NCBI GenBank assembly: GCA_934754735.1
Contig: CAKVJE010000094.1
Location: 1 to 6,377 of the forward strand
DNA: 6,377 bases
Source of the DNA: an uncultured Candidatus Melainabacteria bacterium
GTDB lineage: Bacteria > Cyanobacteriota > Vampirovibrionia > Gastranaerophilales > Gastranaerophilaceae
Direction of reading: 5' to 3'
The translations under genes were made by a program, and so were the position numbers. The notes beneath the pieces are model-generated. The model saw only the letters and a list, made by a program, of their open reading frames with translations, did not search any database and was not told the DNA's origin. How positions within the stretch are numbered: the stretch's first letter is position 1; every line of letters starts with the position of its first letter. Shown piece after piece: positions 1 through 5,364 of this stretch.

Positions 1-159
1 AAGAAGTATATATCACAAATCTAAAGCGTAAATACATGGAATGTATGTTTTGAGTAAGTGGAGCAAGCAAAGGATGCGGGCAAGCTTATGAAAAATATGT
101 GGAAAATCGTTTAATAGGTCAAAGGGTAACGCTTACTGTTTGTAGGTGTATACGGAAAA
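1..159. other. Intergenic stretch with no supported gene
   Basis: I find no credible coding region here: all three plus-strand frames meet stops within a few dozen bases. The first bases could be the 3' end of a gene lying outside the window, since each frame closes by position 51, but nothing identifies one. A small perfect inverted repeat (ATACAT, 3-nt loop, ATGTAT) lies at 32-46. A weak sigma-28-like pair (TAACGCTT at 127-134, GTGTATAC at 146-153) is visible but too degenerate to call a promoter. Confidence 0.5.
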
Positions 160-296
160 GTCGATAAGTGAATAGGTGAATGAGTGAATAAGTTCTTTAT
201 AGATTTATTTATAAAGACATATTCGTTCAGTATACCTAGTTACGAAAGAAAATTTAATATGAACTTATTCACATATTCACTTATTGACTCATTCAC
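160..296. repeat. Palindromic element A with arms of tandem octamers
   Basis: Two 36-nt arms face each other across a 65-nt centre. The left arm (160-195) reads as four octamers, GTCGATAA, GTGAATAG, GTGAATGA and GTGAATAA, followed by GTTC. The right arm (261-296), read on the minus strand, is GTGAATGA, GTCAATAA, GTGAATAT, GTGAATAA and GTTC. The innermost 12 bp are perfectly complementary, and pairing becomes imperfect outward. The AT-rich centre carries its own hairpin (CTTTATA 195-201 with TATAAAG 210-216). A related element lies at 6261-6377, and 164-195 is an exact inverted match to 6342-6373 over 32 nt. This is a dispersed intergenic repeat, possibly a MITE-like or REP-like element. No transposase is present and no target-site duplication is evident. 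Confidence 0.85.
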
Positions 297-299
297 TTC

Positions 300-496
300 A
301 AAGTACATATCAAGAAAGAGAGTATAAACCAAAAGCCGTGAGTTTTCACAGGCTTAGTCGGGCTGAGTTGAATTCTGATTTAATTCAGTCACAGGAGAAA
401 CTGTGCTTTTTTTAGGAGCACAGGGATTAATAAAAATAAAAAACGAGTAACATAGAAGGCTGTGCAAGGAAGGCGCAGTAAAGTACGTATCGAGAG
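300..496 (+). repeat. Imperfect direct repeat flanking the leader (300-316 and 480-496)
   Basis: A 17-nt sequence beginning AAAGTAC recurs exactly 180 nt downstream, 14 of 17 bases identical. All three differences are A in the first copy and G in the second. The second copy sits just upstream of the flagellin Shine-Dalgarno sequence, and the first directly follows palindromic element A. The repeats bracket the structured part of the leader. Confidence 0.5.
390..413 (+). terminator. Terminator-like hairpin inside the flagellin leader (possible attenuator)
   Basis: CACAG (390-394) pairs with CTGTG (401-405) around a GAGAAA loop, followed by C and seven T's (407-413). This is the form of an intrinsic terminator, but the stem is only 5 bp and so weak alone. 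An alternative 6-bp pairing of 401-406 with 418-423 would disrupt it, which gives an attenuator-like choice upstream of flagellin. It could equally be the 3' end of a small RNA. Confidence 0.4.
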
Positions 497-501
497 AAGA
501 G

Positions 502-508
502 AAAGGAG
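502..508 (+). promoter_or_regulatory. Shine-Dalgarno sequence of flagellin
   Basis: AAAGGAG lies 8 nt before the ATG at 517 and is a near-ideal ribosome binding site. It fixes the flagellin start and suggests high translation. Confidence 0.85.
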
Positions 509-516
509 ATCCAACT

Positions 517-1512
517 ATGACACTCACAATCAACACAAACGTTTCGTCAATTATCGCTCAAAGAAATTTGAACAACGCGACGAACAGCTTGAACCAATCC
601 ATTGAAAGAATGTCTACAGGCTACAAGATTAACCACGCAAAAGACAACGCTGCAGGTTATTCAATTTCAAATCAATGGAATACACAGCTTGGTTCATTAG
701 ATGTTGCGGCTGATAACGCAGCTACAGGTTCTGACTTATTAACAACAGCAGAGCAAACTTACGGCTTGTTAACAGAACACTTGCAACGTATCAGAGATTT
801 GACCGAACAAGCTGCTAACGGAACTTACGGTTCATCATCATTGAAAGCTATTCAATCAGAAGTTGTTGCAAGGTTGCAAGAAATTAACCGTATTGCAGGA
901 AACTCAGAGTTCAACGGTATTAAGCTGATGTCTTATACAAAAGATGGTGACGGTAGCGGAGTTACAGGTAATGGTATAAATCTTCAAGTTGGTTTATATG
1001 CAAATGACAACAGCGTTATTAAATTAGATGTATCTTTATTTAAAGATGCGAGCGTTAATGGATTGTTTAATAAAGCAATGACAGGAATGGATAAGATAGA
1101 AGATTCATTAAAAGCAGCAAATAACGGTACTGCACCTGATTTAAAAACACCCGAAGGTTTAGAAATTTTTGCAGCTGCTTGCTCAGGATTAAACAAGAAA
1201 GATGGTAAGTTTATATTGCAGGGTAGCAAAGACAATCAAGCAAATACAATGTTAACATATCTTGATCAAGCTATAAATGAAATTTCAAAAAGAACAACTG
1301 CAATTGGTGCTGCTCAAAACAGAGTAGATTCAGCAATTTCTGCAATTGATGTTCAATCACAAAACTTGACATCTTCATTATCTACACTTAGAGATACTGA
1401 TGTAGCTGAGGAATCATCTAACTACATTCAAGCACAAATCTTGCAACAAGCATCTGCTACATTGCTAGCAACAGCTAACCAAACTCCAAGTATTGCATTG
1501 AACTTGATTTAA
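517..1512 (+). CDS. fliC: Flagellin (filament structural protein)
   Basis: This 331-residue protein is the subunit of the flagellar filament and is exported by the flagellar type III apparatus. The conserved N-terminal D0/D1 helices (about 1-140) show INTNVSSIIAQRNL, then ERMSTGYKIN and the NGIKLM turn. The C-terminal D1/D0 helices (about 245-331) include the RTTAIGAAQNRVDSAI stretch and end in NQTPSIALNLI. The central variable domain (about 141-240) is small, so this is a short flagellin. The LQRIRDL segment (89-95) matches the region that contacts Toll-like receptor 5 in enterobacterial flagellins. The ATG at 517 has a strong ribosome binding site and gives the expected flagellin N-terminus. 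The gene stands alone: no other flagellar gene is in the window, and a terminator follows directly. Family assignment is certain; the symbol (fliC versus hag or fla) is a convention. Confidence 0.97.
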   Translation: MTLTINTNVSSIIAQRNLNNATNSLNQSIERMSTGYKINHAKDNAAGYSISNQWNTQLGSLDVAADNAATGSDLLTTAEQTYGLLTEHLQRIRDLTEQAANGTYGSSSLKAIQSEVVARLQEINRIAGNSEFNGIKLMSYTKDGDGSGVTGNGINLQVGLYANDNSVIKLDVSLFKDASVNGLFNKAMTGMDKIEDSLKAANNGTAPDLKTPEGLEIFAAACSGLNKKDGKFILQGSKDNQANTMLTYLDQAINEISKRTTAIGAAQNRVDSAISAIDVQSQNLTSSLSTLRDTDVAEESSNYIQAQILQQASATLLATANQTPSIALNLI

Positions 1513-1574
1513 GGTCAGGTGATATATGGATAAAACTTATTATTCGTGTAAGTTTGTTGGTTAGGGTAAGGTCG

Positions 1575-1606
1575 AAAAAGTCCTGTGAATCTCACAGGGC
1601 TTTTTT
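1575..1606 (+). terminator. Strong intrinsic terminator of flagellin
   Basis: The core stem GTCCTGTGA (1580-1588) pairs with TCACAGGGC (1592-1600) around a 3-nt loop, with one G-T pair. Five A's before and six T's after extend the stem. It sits about 60 nt past the flagellin stop and separates flagellin from alr transcription. The long flanking A and T tracts could let it work on both strands. Confidence 0.93.
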
Positions 1607-1616
1607 ATATAAACGC

Positions 1617-1645
1617 TTGAATTGGCTTCTTTTTTATGAAATCAT
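1617..1645 (+). promoter_or_regulatory. Candidate sigma-70 promoter for alr
   Basis: TTGAAT (1617-1622) and AATCAT (1640-1645) are separated by 17 nt and lie directly after the flagellin terminator. The -10 matches consensus at 4 of 6 positions. A start near 1652 would leave a short leader before the alr ribosome binding site at 1674-1677. Confidence 0.3.
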
Positions 1646-1684
1646 GTGAAATGCATAAATTACGCAAAGAAATGGAGCTTCGGT

Positions 1685-2806
1685 ATGAAAAATGTAAGAC
1701 AGGCGAATGTAAACATCCATAAGGATGCGTGGGTTGAGATTAACTTGGAATCTTTGGCGCAAAATATAATTGAAATTAAAAAAGGTATTCCTGCGAATAA
1801 AAAGTTTTTAGCAATTGTAAAAGCGGATGCTTACGGCCATGGAGCTTCTATGATTGCGCAAACTATGCTTGCTTCCGGCGTAGATGCGCTTGGTGTATCA
1901 TCGGTTGATGAAGGTTTAGATTTACGTGCCGTAAAAATTAAATGCCCTATTCTCGTTGTTGGCGCAATTCCTTTATGGGCAATTGAATCTGCGACACAAA
2001 ATGATATTGCATTTTCAATATTTAATCAGGACCATTTAAAGGCTTGTCGTGAAGTATATGAAAGAACTGGGATGCGCCCAAAAGTTCATGTGAAAATTGA
2101 CACTGGTATGAATAGAATTGGTGTTCGTTCAGAAGAAGGTGTTAAATACATTGAACAAGTACAAAAGGCTGATTACTTGAACTTCGAGGGTGTGTTTACG
2201 CATTTGGCTTCTGCAGAAGAAGTAGAAGAAACCCAAAAACAGATTGATAGATGGCATAGTGTTGTTGATAACATTGATACAACGGGTTTGTTGTTGCATA
2301 TTCAAAATACGGCAGCAACTTTTGCTTATGATATAAAATCAAACATGGTGCGTGTCGGAATTTCACTTTACGGTTTATATCCAGATTTACCGCCAAAATA
2401 TAATTACAAACCAACAGTTCAACAAGTTATGGGCTTGAAAGGTAGAATTACTAATATACATGAAGTTAAAACAGGTGAAGGCGTAAGTTATGCACATAAA
2501 TTTATCGCTTATGAACCAACAAGAGTTGCAACAATTCCTATTGGTTATGCTGACGGAGTTTCAAGAGGTTTGTCTAATAAGATTTGGGGTAAAATCAACG
2601 GACAAAAGATTCGTCAAATCGGAAATATTACCATGGATCAAATGATGTTTGATTTGGGTGATGTTGATGCTCAAGTTGGTGATGTAATTACGCTTCTGGA
2701 TGACGAAGATTTAAGCTTAGACAGCTGGGCAGAAATTTTAGGGACGATTAATTATGAATTAACTTGTCGTTTGAAAGTGCGACTTCCAAGAGTTTATGTA
2801 AGATAA
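1685..2806 (+). CDS. alr: Alanine racemase
   Basis: This cytoplasmic PLP enzyme interconverts L- and D-alanine and supplies D-alanine for peptidoglycan. The chosen ATG at 1685 has GGAG 7 nt upstream and gives 373 residues, the usual Alr length. An in-frame GTG at 1646 would add 13 residues but lacks a good ribosome binding site. The N-terminal TIM barrel carries the PLP lysine in VKADAYGHG (Lys46), the DTGMNRIG segment (139-146, Arg144) and the phosphate-binding VRVGISLYG (Arg223). The C-terminal beta domain supplies the second catalytic base in GEGVSYAHK (Tyr269), then GYADG and TMDQ (Met317-Asp318). All key family residues appear present, so activity is likely. It seems to be transcribed alone, between the flagellin terminator and the tRNA gene. 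No clear terminator follows its stop, so read-through into the tRNA is possible. Confidence 0.97.
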   Translation: MKNVRQANVNIHKDAWVEINLESLAQNIIEIKKGIPANKKFLAIVKADAYGHGASMIAQTMLASGVDALGVSSVDEGLDLRAVKIKCPILVVGAIPLWAIESATQNDIAFSIFNQDHLKACREVYERTGMRPKVHVKIDTGMNRIGVRSEEGVKYIEQVQKADYLNFEGVFTHLASAEEVEETQKQIDRWHSVVDNIDTTGLLLHIQNTAATFAYDIKSNMVRVGISLYGLYPDLPPKYNYKPTVQQVMGLKGRITNIHEVKTGEGVSYAHKFIAYEPTRVATIPIGYADGVSRGLSNKIWGKINGQKIRQIGNITMDQMMFDLGDVDAQVGDVITLLDDEDLSLDSWAEILGTINYELTCRLKVRLPRVYVR

Positions 2807-2841
2807 TCGAACTTGTGGTAGGACAAAAGAAAAATAAACAC

Positions 2842-2870
2842 TTGATTTATAAAAATGTTCATGATAAATT
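2842..2870 (+). promoter_or_regulatory. Candidate promoter for tRNA-Ile
   Basis: TTGATT (2842-2847) and TAAATT (2865-2870) are spaced by 17 nt in the alr-tRNA gap, matching consensus at 4 of 6 positions in the -10. A start near 2877 would give a precursor with a leader of about 55 nt. A short duplicated GTCGAG (2878-2883 and 2888-2893) falls within that leader. Confidence 0.35.
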
Positions 2871-2932
2871 AGATTTTGTCGAGAGTAGTCGAGGATAAAT
2901 AGCTGATTATTTGAGATATGAAAACCGAATAC

Positions 2933-3006
<74 letters not shown>

Positions 3007-3013
3007 TATAAAG

Positions 3014-3041
3014 AAGACTTCTTGCAAAAGAGGTCTTTTTT
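3014..3041 (+). terminator. Intrinsic terminator after tRNA-Ile
   Basis: AAGACTTCTT (3014-3023) pairs with AAGAGGTCTT (3028-3037) around a GCAA tetraloop: 10 bp with one G-T, running into a T tract (3036-3041). It starts 8 nt after the tRNA and its T tract touches the stop codon of the convergent minus-strand gene. Read on the minus strand its T tract is poor, so it mainly serves the tRNA. Confidence 0.9.
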
Positions 3042-3741
3042 ATTTATGAAACATTCTGTTATATCTTTTTATATATTCAATTTGCTTAACCGCATAATTT
3101 ACAGCACGCGTATTTCCCAGTTCTTGTTGAATATTAATTGATTTTTCATAAAGTGCGATTGCATCTTCCGGTTTTTTACGTAGTAACATTTGTGCCAAGT
3201 CTGAATAAGTATATGCTAATTGTGATTTGATACCGTCTTTGCTTGTTGGTTGTCTGTGTATACTTATAAAATTTTGTACGCTTTCTTCGTAATTCGCTAG
3301 AATTCTTTTACAGCAATCTTTTTTCTGATGAAGAACATTGAATAGATTTCGTCTATTGCCCGAATATTGATAAACTAATTCTAAGTCAACAATTCTTGCT
3401 AATTCGTGTAAGCTGTCATTGTTTGCTTTAAATTTCTGAATTGCTTCTTTCAGAATTTCATCGGGCGCTTGACGAAGATTAAAAGCCATGCTTAGTTTGC
3501 TAAGTTCATTTATCAATAATGTGCTTAGCTTTATCTTGCCATCTTGTTCCAAATTTTTGCTAAGTAATAATGTTTGGTCGCAAAATTGTTGGACTTGCCC
3601 GCTTTTTATAAACAAATCACGAACGGTTATATAATTGTTTTTAATTTCTGGTATTGAGATTTTTGTATTACAGCATTTTTTACTAAATTTGTTGTATGCA
3701 TTTTGAAAAATATCATTAACAGAGCCACGAATTACCTTCAT
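3040..3741 (-). CDS. TPR-like helical protein of unknown function
   Basis: This is a 233-residue, apparently cytoplasmic and mostly helical protein with no signal peptide or membrane segment. The clearest domain is one tetratricopeptide-like repeat at about 175-208, with SDLAQMLL followed by PEDAIALYEKSI. Weaker helical pairs earlier (about 55-125) may be further degenerate repeats. TPR folds usually bind other proteins; the partner is unknown and I cannot name a family. Cysteine pairs occur at 23-24 and 143-144. The ATG at 3741 is the only start near the 5' end, and the next Met is residue 85. Unlike the neighbouring genes it has no Shine-Dalgarno sequence, and its start codon is inside a perfect palindrome (3732-3768). 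It lies 89 nt downstream of the Hsp20-like gene on the same strand and could share its transcript. Confidence 0.8.
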   Translation of the reverse strand: MKVIRGSVNDIFQNAYNKFSKKCCNTKISIPEIKNNYITVRDLFIKSGQVQQFCDQTLLLSKNLEQDGKIKLSTLLINELSKLSMAFNLRQAPDEILKEAIQKFKANNDSLHELARIVDLELVYQYSGNRRNLFNVLHQKKDCCKRILANYEESVQNFISIHRQPTSKDGIKSQLAYTYSDLAQMLLRKKPEDAIALYEKSINIQQELGNTRAVNYAVKQIEYIKRYNRMFHK

Positions 3742-3768
3742 AAATATTATAAGTATTTATGAAGGTAA
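3732..3768 (-). promoter_or_regulatory. Perfect 15-bp inverted repeat over the TPR-gene start
   Basis: TTACCTTCATAAATA (3732-3746) is the exact reverse complement of 3754-3768, with a 7-nt loop. On the coding (minus) strand the second arm contains the start codon and the first ten coding bases. A consensus TATAAT (minus strand, 3751-3746) sits in the loop region, 4 nt before the ATG, without a recognisable -35. It could be an operator for self-repression, or an RNA hairpin hiding the start codon. No T tract follows, so it does not look like a terminator. Confidence 0.7.
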
Positions 3769-3782
3769 AAATTGCTTTAGTG

Positions 3783-3799
3783 TGTAATATTTATTTACA
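3783..3799. promoter_or_regulatory. TGTAA-N7-TTACA inverted repeat, operator-like
   Basis: A 5-bp dyad with 7-nt spacing lies 42-58 nt upstream of the TPR-gene start, in the gap after the Hsp20-like gene. The size suits a dimeric regulator site, but such dyads are common by chance in AT-rich DNA. Confidence 0.25.
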
Positions 3800-3830
3800 T
3801 TAATTTAGAAAAATGGTGATTGGAGATTCT

Positions 3831-4316
3831 TTAATTCCCTTCAAAAGGTATTGTTATAATATATTTATTGCCTTTTTTTTCTTTGGAAATCTTATTAGAG
3901 ATAAGTTTTTCGTCAAGATAAAACGCTTGTGAAAAATTCATAATTTTTTCACCTCTCAATTCTTTTTGTTGCATATCTCCAGAAACTGTAATAACATTAT
4001 CTTTTAAGCTAACATCAACATTTTTTTCGTCATCGCCCAATGGTTTTAAGTCTACAATAATTTTGTATTCGCTGGCTTCTTTAACCAAATTAACAAGCAT
4101 TGGAGACATTTTTGGTACAAATGGATTTTCCATCATCTTATCGTCAAATTTTTCTATTTTATGCATTGTCTTTTCTAGTTTTTTAATCTGATATTCTGGA
4201 TTTAGCATTCTATTTAATGTTAAATCTACTGCCAGATAAAACGCTAAAAATGCTCCTAAAAAAGTTGCTAAAATAACTCCAACAACTTTTAACAAATGGT
4301 GCTTGTTTTCTTCCAT
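3831..4316 (-). CDS. Membrane-anchored alpha-crystallin/Hsp20-like protein
   Basis: This 161-residue protein has three parts. Residues 9-31 form one hydrophobic helix (LLKVVGVILATFLGAFLAFYLAV), a likely uncleaved signal anchor. Residues 40-62 are a charged, probably coiled linker (KKLEKTMHKIEK). Residues 83-158 resemble the alpha-crystallin fold of small heat-shock proteins: YKIIVDLKPLG, then VDVSLKDNVITVSG, a QAFYLDEKL strand and KYIITIPFE. Small heat-shock proteins are normally soluble holdases, so an N-terminal membrane anchor is unusual and suggests chaperone activity at the membrane, or another use of the fold. The domain could face either side of the membrane. The usual C-terminal IXI tail is not obvious. 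AAAGGAG lies 7 nt before the ATG and fixes the start. It is transcribed divergently from panC. Fold assignment is by motif reading; function is inferred. Confidence 0.8.
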   Translation of the reverse strand: MEENKHHLLKVVGVILATFLGAFLAFYLAVDLTLNRMLNPEYQIKKLEKTMHKIEKFDDKMMENPFVPKMSPMLVNLVKEASEYKIIVDLKPLGDDEKNVDVSLKDNVITVSGDMQQKELRGEKIMNFSQAFYLDEKLISNKISKEKKGNKYIITIPFEGN

Positions 4317-4402
4317 AATAATACTCCTTTCTAAAAATGTTCGATAAATAAAATTCTTTCAATCTCTTTTCAAATGTTTTACATCATTGCAATAGTGAAT
4401 GC

Positions 4403-4421
4403 AATAACCTAATTGGGTATT
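4403..4421. promoter_or_regulatory. Near-palindrome between the divergent genes
   Basis: AATAACC and GGGTATT form a dyad around TAATT with 6 of 7 bases pairing. Next to it, ATTGCA (4386-4391) and TGCAAT (4400-4405) form another 6-bp dyad. Both lie between the Hsp20-like gene and the panC promoter and could be regulator sites for either. No regulator gene is present to support this. Confidence 0.3.
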
Positions 4422-4444
4422 AGTCAAAAAAAACAACTAAAATG

Positions 4445-4472
4445 TTGCACCTCATCCTTCTGGTGCTATAAT
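4445..4472 (+). promoter_or_regulatory. Promoter of panC
   Basis: A consensus TATAAT (4467-4472) has an extended -10 TG at 4464-4465, with TTGCAC (4445-4450) 16 nt upstream as the -35. Transcription would start near 4479, about 30 nt before panC. The spacer holds a 5-bp inverted repeat, GCACC (4447-4451) and GGTGC (4462-4466), which could be an operator. Confidence 0.7.
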
Positions 4473-4509
4473 TATTTATGTATTAAAGGGAGTTATAGAG
4501 GGATACTAT

Positions 4510-5361
4510 ATGTTAGTTCATACTATAGATGAAGTTAAAAATACCGTTAAAGAATGGAAAGATTTGAAAGTAGGACTTGTTCCAACAATGGGAGCTTTAC
4601 ATGAAGGTCATTTAAGTCTTATAAAAAAAGCTAAAGAAACTTGTGACAAAGTTGTTGTTTCAGTTTTTGTGAACCCTATTCAATTCGGACCTTCAGAAGA
4701 TTTTGATAAATATCCGAGAACTTTAGATAAGGATATGGAGCTGTGTAATTCTGTCGGTGTTGATTTAGTTTTTGCCCCAACTCCTAAAGAAATGTACGGC
4801 GAAGGAAACAGACTTTCTAATGACACGCTTACTTACGTTTGTCCTCCATTTTTCTATGTAAACAAGCTTTGCGGTAAAACGAGAGTGGGACATTTTGATG
4901 GCGTTTGTACAGTTGTTTTAAAACTGTTTAACATTGTTCAACCGAATTACGGATTTTTTGGACAAAAAGACGCCCAACAAGTTATCATTATCAAAAAAAT
5001 GGTTAAAGACCTTAATGTACCGATAGAAATTATTCAATGCCCAATAGTGAGAGAAGAGTCAGGTTTAGCATTAAGCTCACGTAATAAATATTTATCTGAA
5101 GAAGGCAAAAAAGACGCACTTGTTTTAAGTCAAATTTTAAAGAATATTAAAGCCTGCTATCAAAAGGGTATTACAGATGTTTCAGCTTTAAAAGAAACTG
5201 CTTACAGTTATTTAACTGACAAGCATGATATGGAATACTTAGAAATTTTGGATAGAAATACTTTGGAAGAAAAATCAAATGCCGATAAAGAGTCTATTGC
5301 TCTTATTGCTTGCAGAGTAGAAGGAGTAAGACTTATAGATAATATTTATTTGGGAGAATAA
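4510..5361 (+). CDS. panC: Pantothenate synthetase (pantoate--beta-alanine ligase)
   Basis: PanC condenses pantoate with beta-alanine, using ATP through a pantoyl-adenylate, to make pantothenate for coenzyme A. It is a cytoplasmic enzyme. The 283 residues match the family length. The Rossmann-type nucleotidyl-transferase domain carries the HIGH-type motif in PTMGALHEGH (25-34), the pantoate-binding FVNPIQFGPSEDF (53-65, Gln58), GHFDGV (127-132) and GQKDAQQ (151-157). The KMSKS-equivalent loop is SGLALSSRN (184-192), with Ser where many family members have Asp before the Gly. The C-terminal domain (about 193-283) is normal in length. The ATG at 4510 has GAGGGA about 6 nt upstream and a strong promoter at 4445-4472. 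The panB and panD genes are not adjacent in this window. The next gene starts 3 nt after the stop, so the two are probably cotranscribed. Confidence 0.97.
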   Translation: MLVHTIDEVKNTVKEWKDLKVGLVPTMGALHEGHLSLIKKAKETCDKVVVSVFVNPIQFGPSEDFDKYPRTLDKDMELCNSVGVDLVFAPTPKEMYGEGNRLSNDTLTYVCPPFFYVNKLCGKTRVGHFDGVCTVVLKLFNIVQPNYGFFGQKDAQQVIIIKKMVKDLNVPIEIIQCPIVREESGLALSSRNKYLSEEGKKDALVLSQILKNIKACYQKGITDVSALKETAYSYLTDKHDMEYLEILDRNTLEEKSNADKESIALIACRVEGVRLIDNIYLGE

Positions 5362-5364
5362 TAA

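Larger units (their letters stand above)
297..516 (+). promoter_or_regulatory. Hairpin-rich leader of the flagellin gene
   Basis: This 220-nt gene-free stretch carries several potential RNA structures. Hairpin 1 (333-355) pairs AAGCC-GTGA with TCAC-GGCTT around a GTTT loop, with one bulged A. Hairpin 2 (368-388) pairs TTGAATT with AATTCAG. Hairpin 3 (390-405) is followed by seven T's and is listed separately. CTGTGC at 401-406 can instead pair with GCACAG at 418-423, which can also pair with CTGTGC at 460-465. A TATAAA at 323-328 could be a -10 box, but it has no good -35. I could not match the region to a known riboswitch class. It may be a 5' UTR or contain a small RNA ending near 413. Confidence 0.45.

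Noticed and set aside
127..167. Sigma-28 promoter for flagellin using TAACGCTT and GTCGATAA
   Set aside because: GTCGATAA (160-167) resembles the sigma-28 -10 box, but the spacing to TAACGCTT is 25 nt instead of about 11, and this box is the outermost octamer of the palindrome. The alternative -10 at 146-153 matches only 4 of 8 bases.
160..296. CRISPR array
   Set aside because: The repeats are 8 nt, contiguous within each arm and inverted between arms, with no unique spacers and no cas genes.
360..400. TPP riboswitch, because of a GGCTGAG-like segment
   Set aside because: The remaining conserved TPP blocks, including the GGATAAT-type and CAGCG segments, are missing, and flagellin is not a thiamine gene.
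354..536. 60-codon minus-strand open frame across the flagellin leader and start
   Set aside because: It overlaps the flagellin ribosome binding site and start codon and the terminator-like hairpin, has no convincing domain, and its composition reflects low-complexity leader sequence.
984..1235. 83-codon minus-strand open frame inside flagellin
   Set aside because: It is fully antisense to a certain flagellin gene and shows no recognisable protein features.
1646..1684. GTG start extending alanine racemase by 13 residues
   Set aside because: The ATG at 1685 has GGAG at ideal spacing and gives the normal family length; the extension has no good ribosome binding site and an un-Alr-like sequence.
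2196..2414. 72-codon minus-strand open frame inside alr
   Set aside because: It is antisense to a gene with intact catalytic motifs and carries no recognisable domain.
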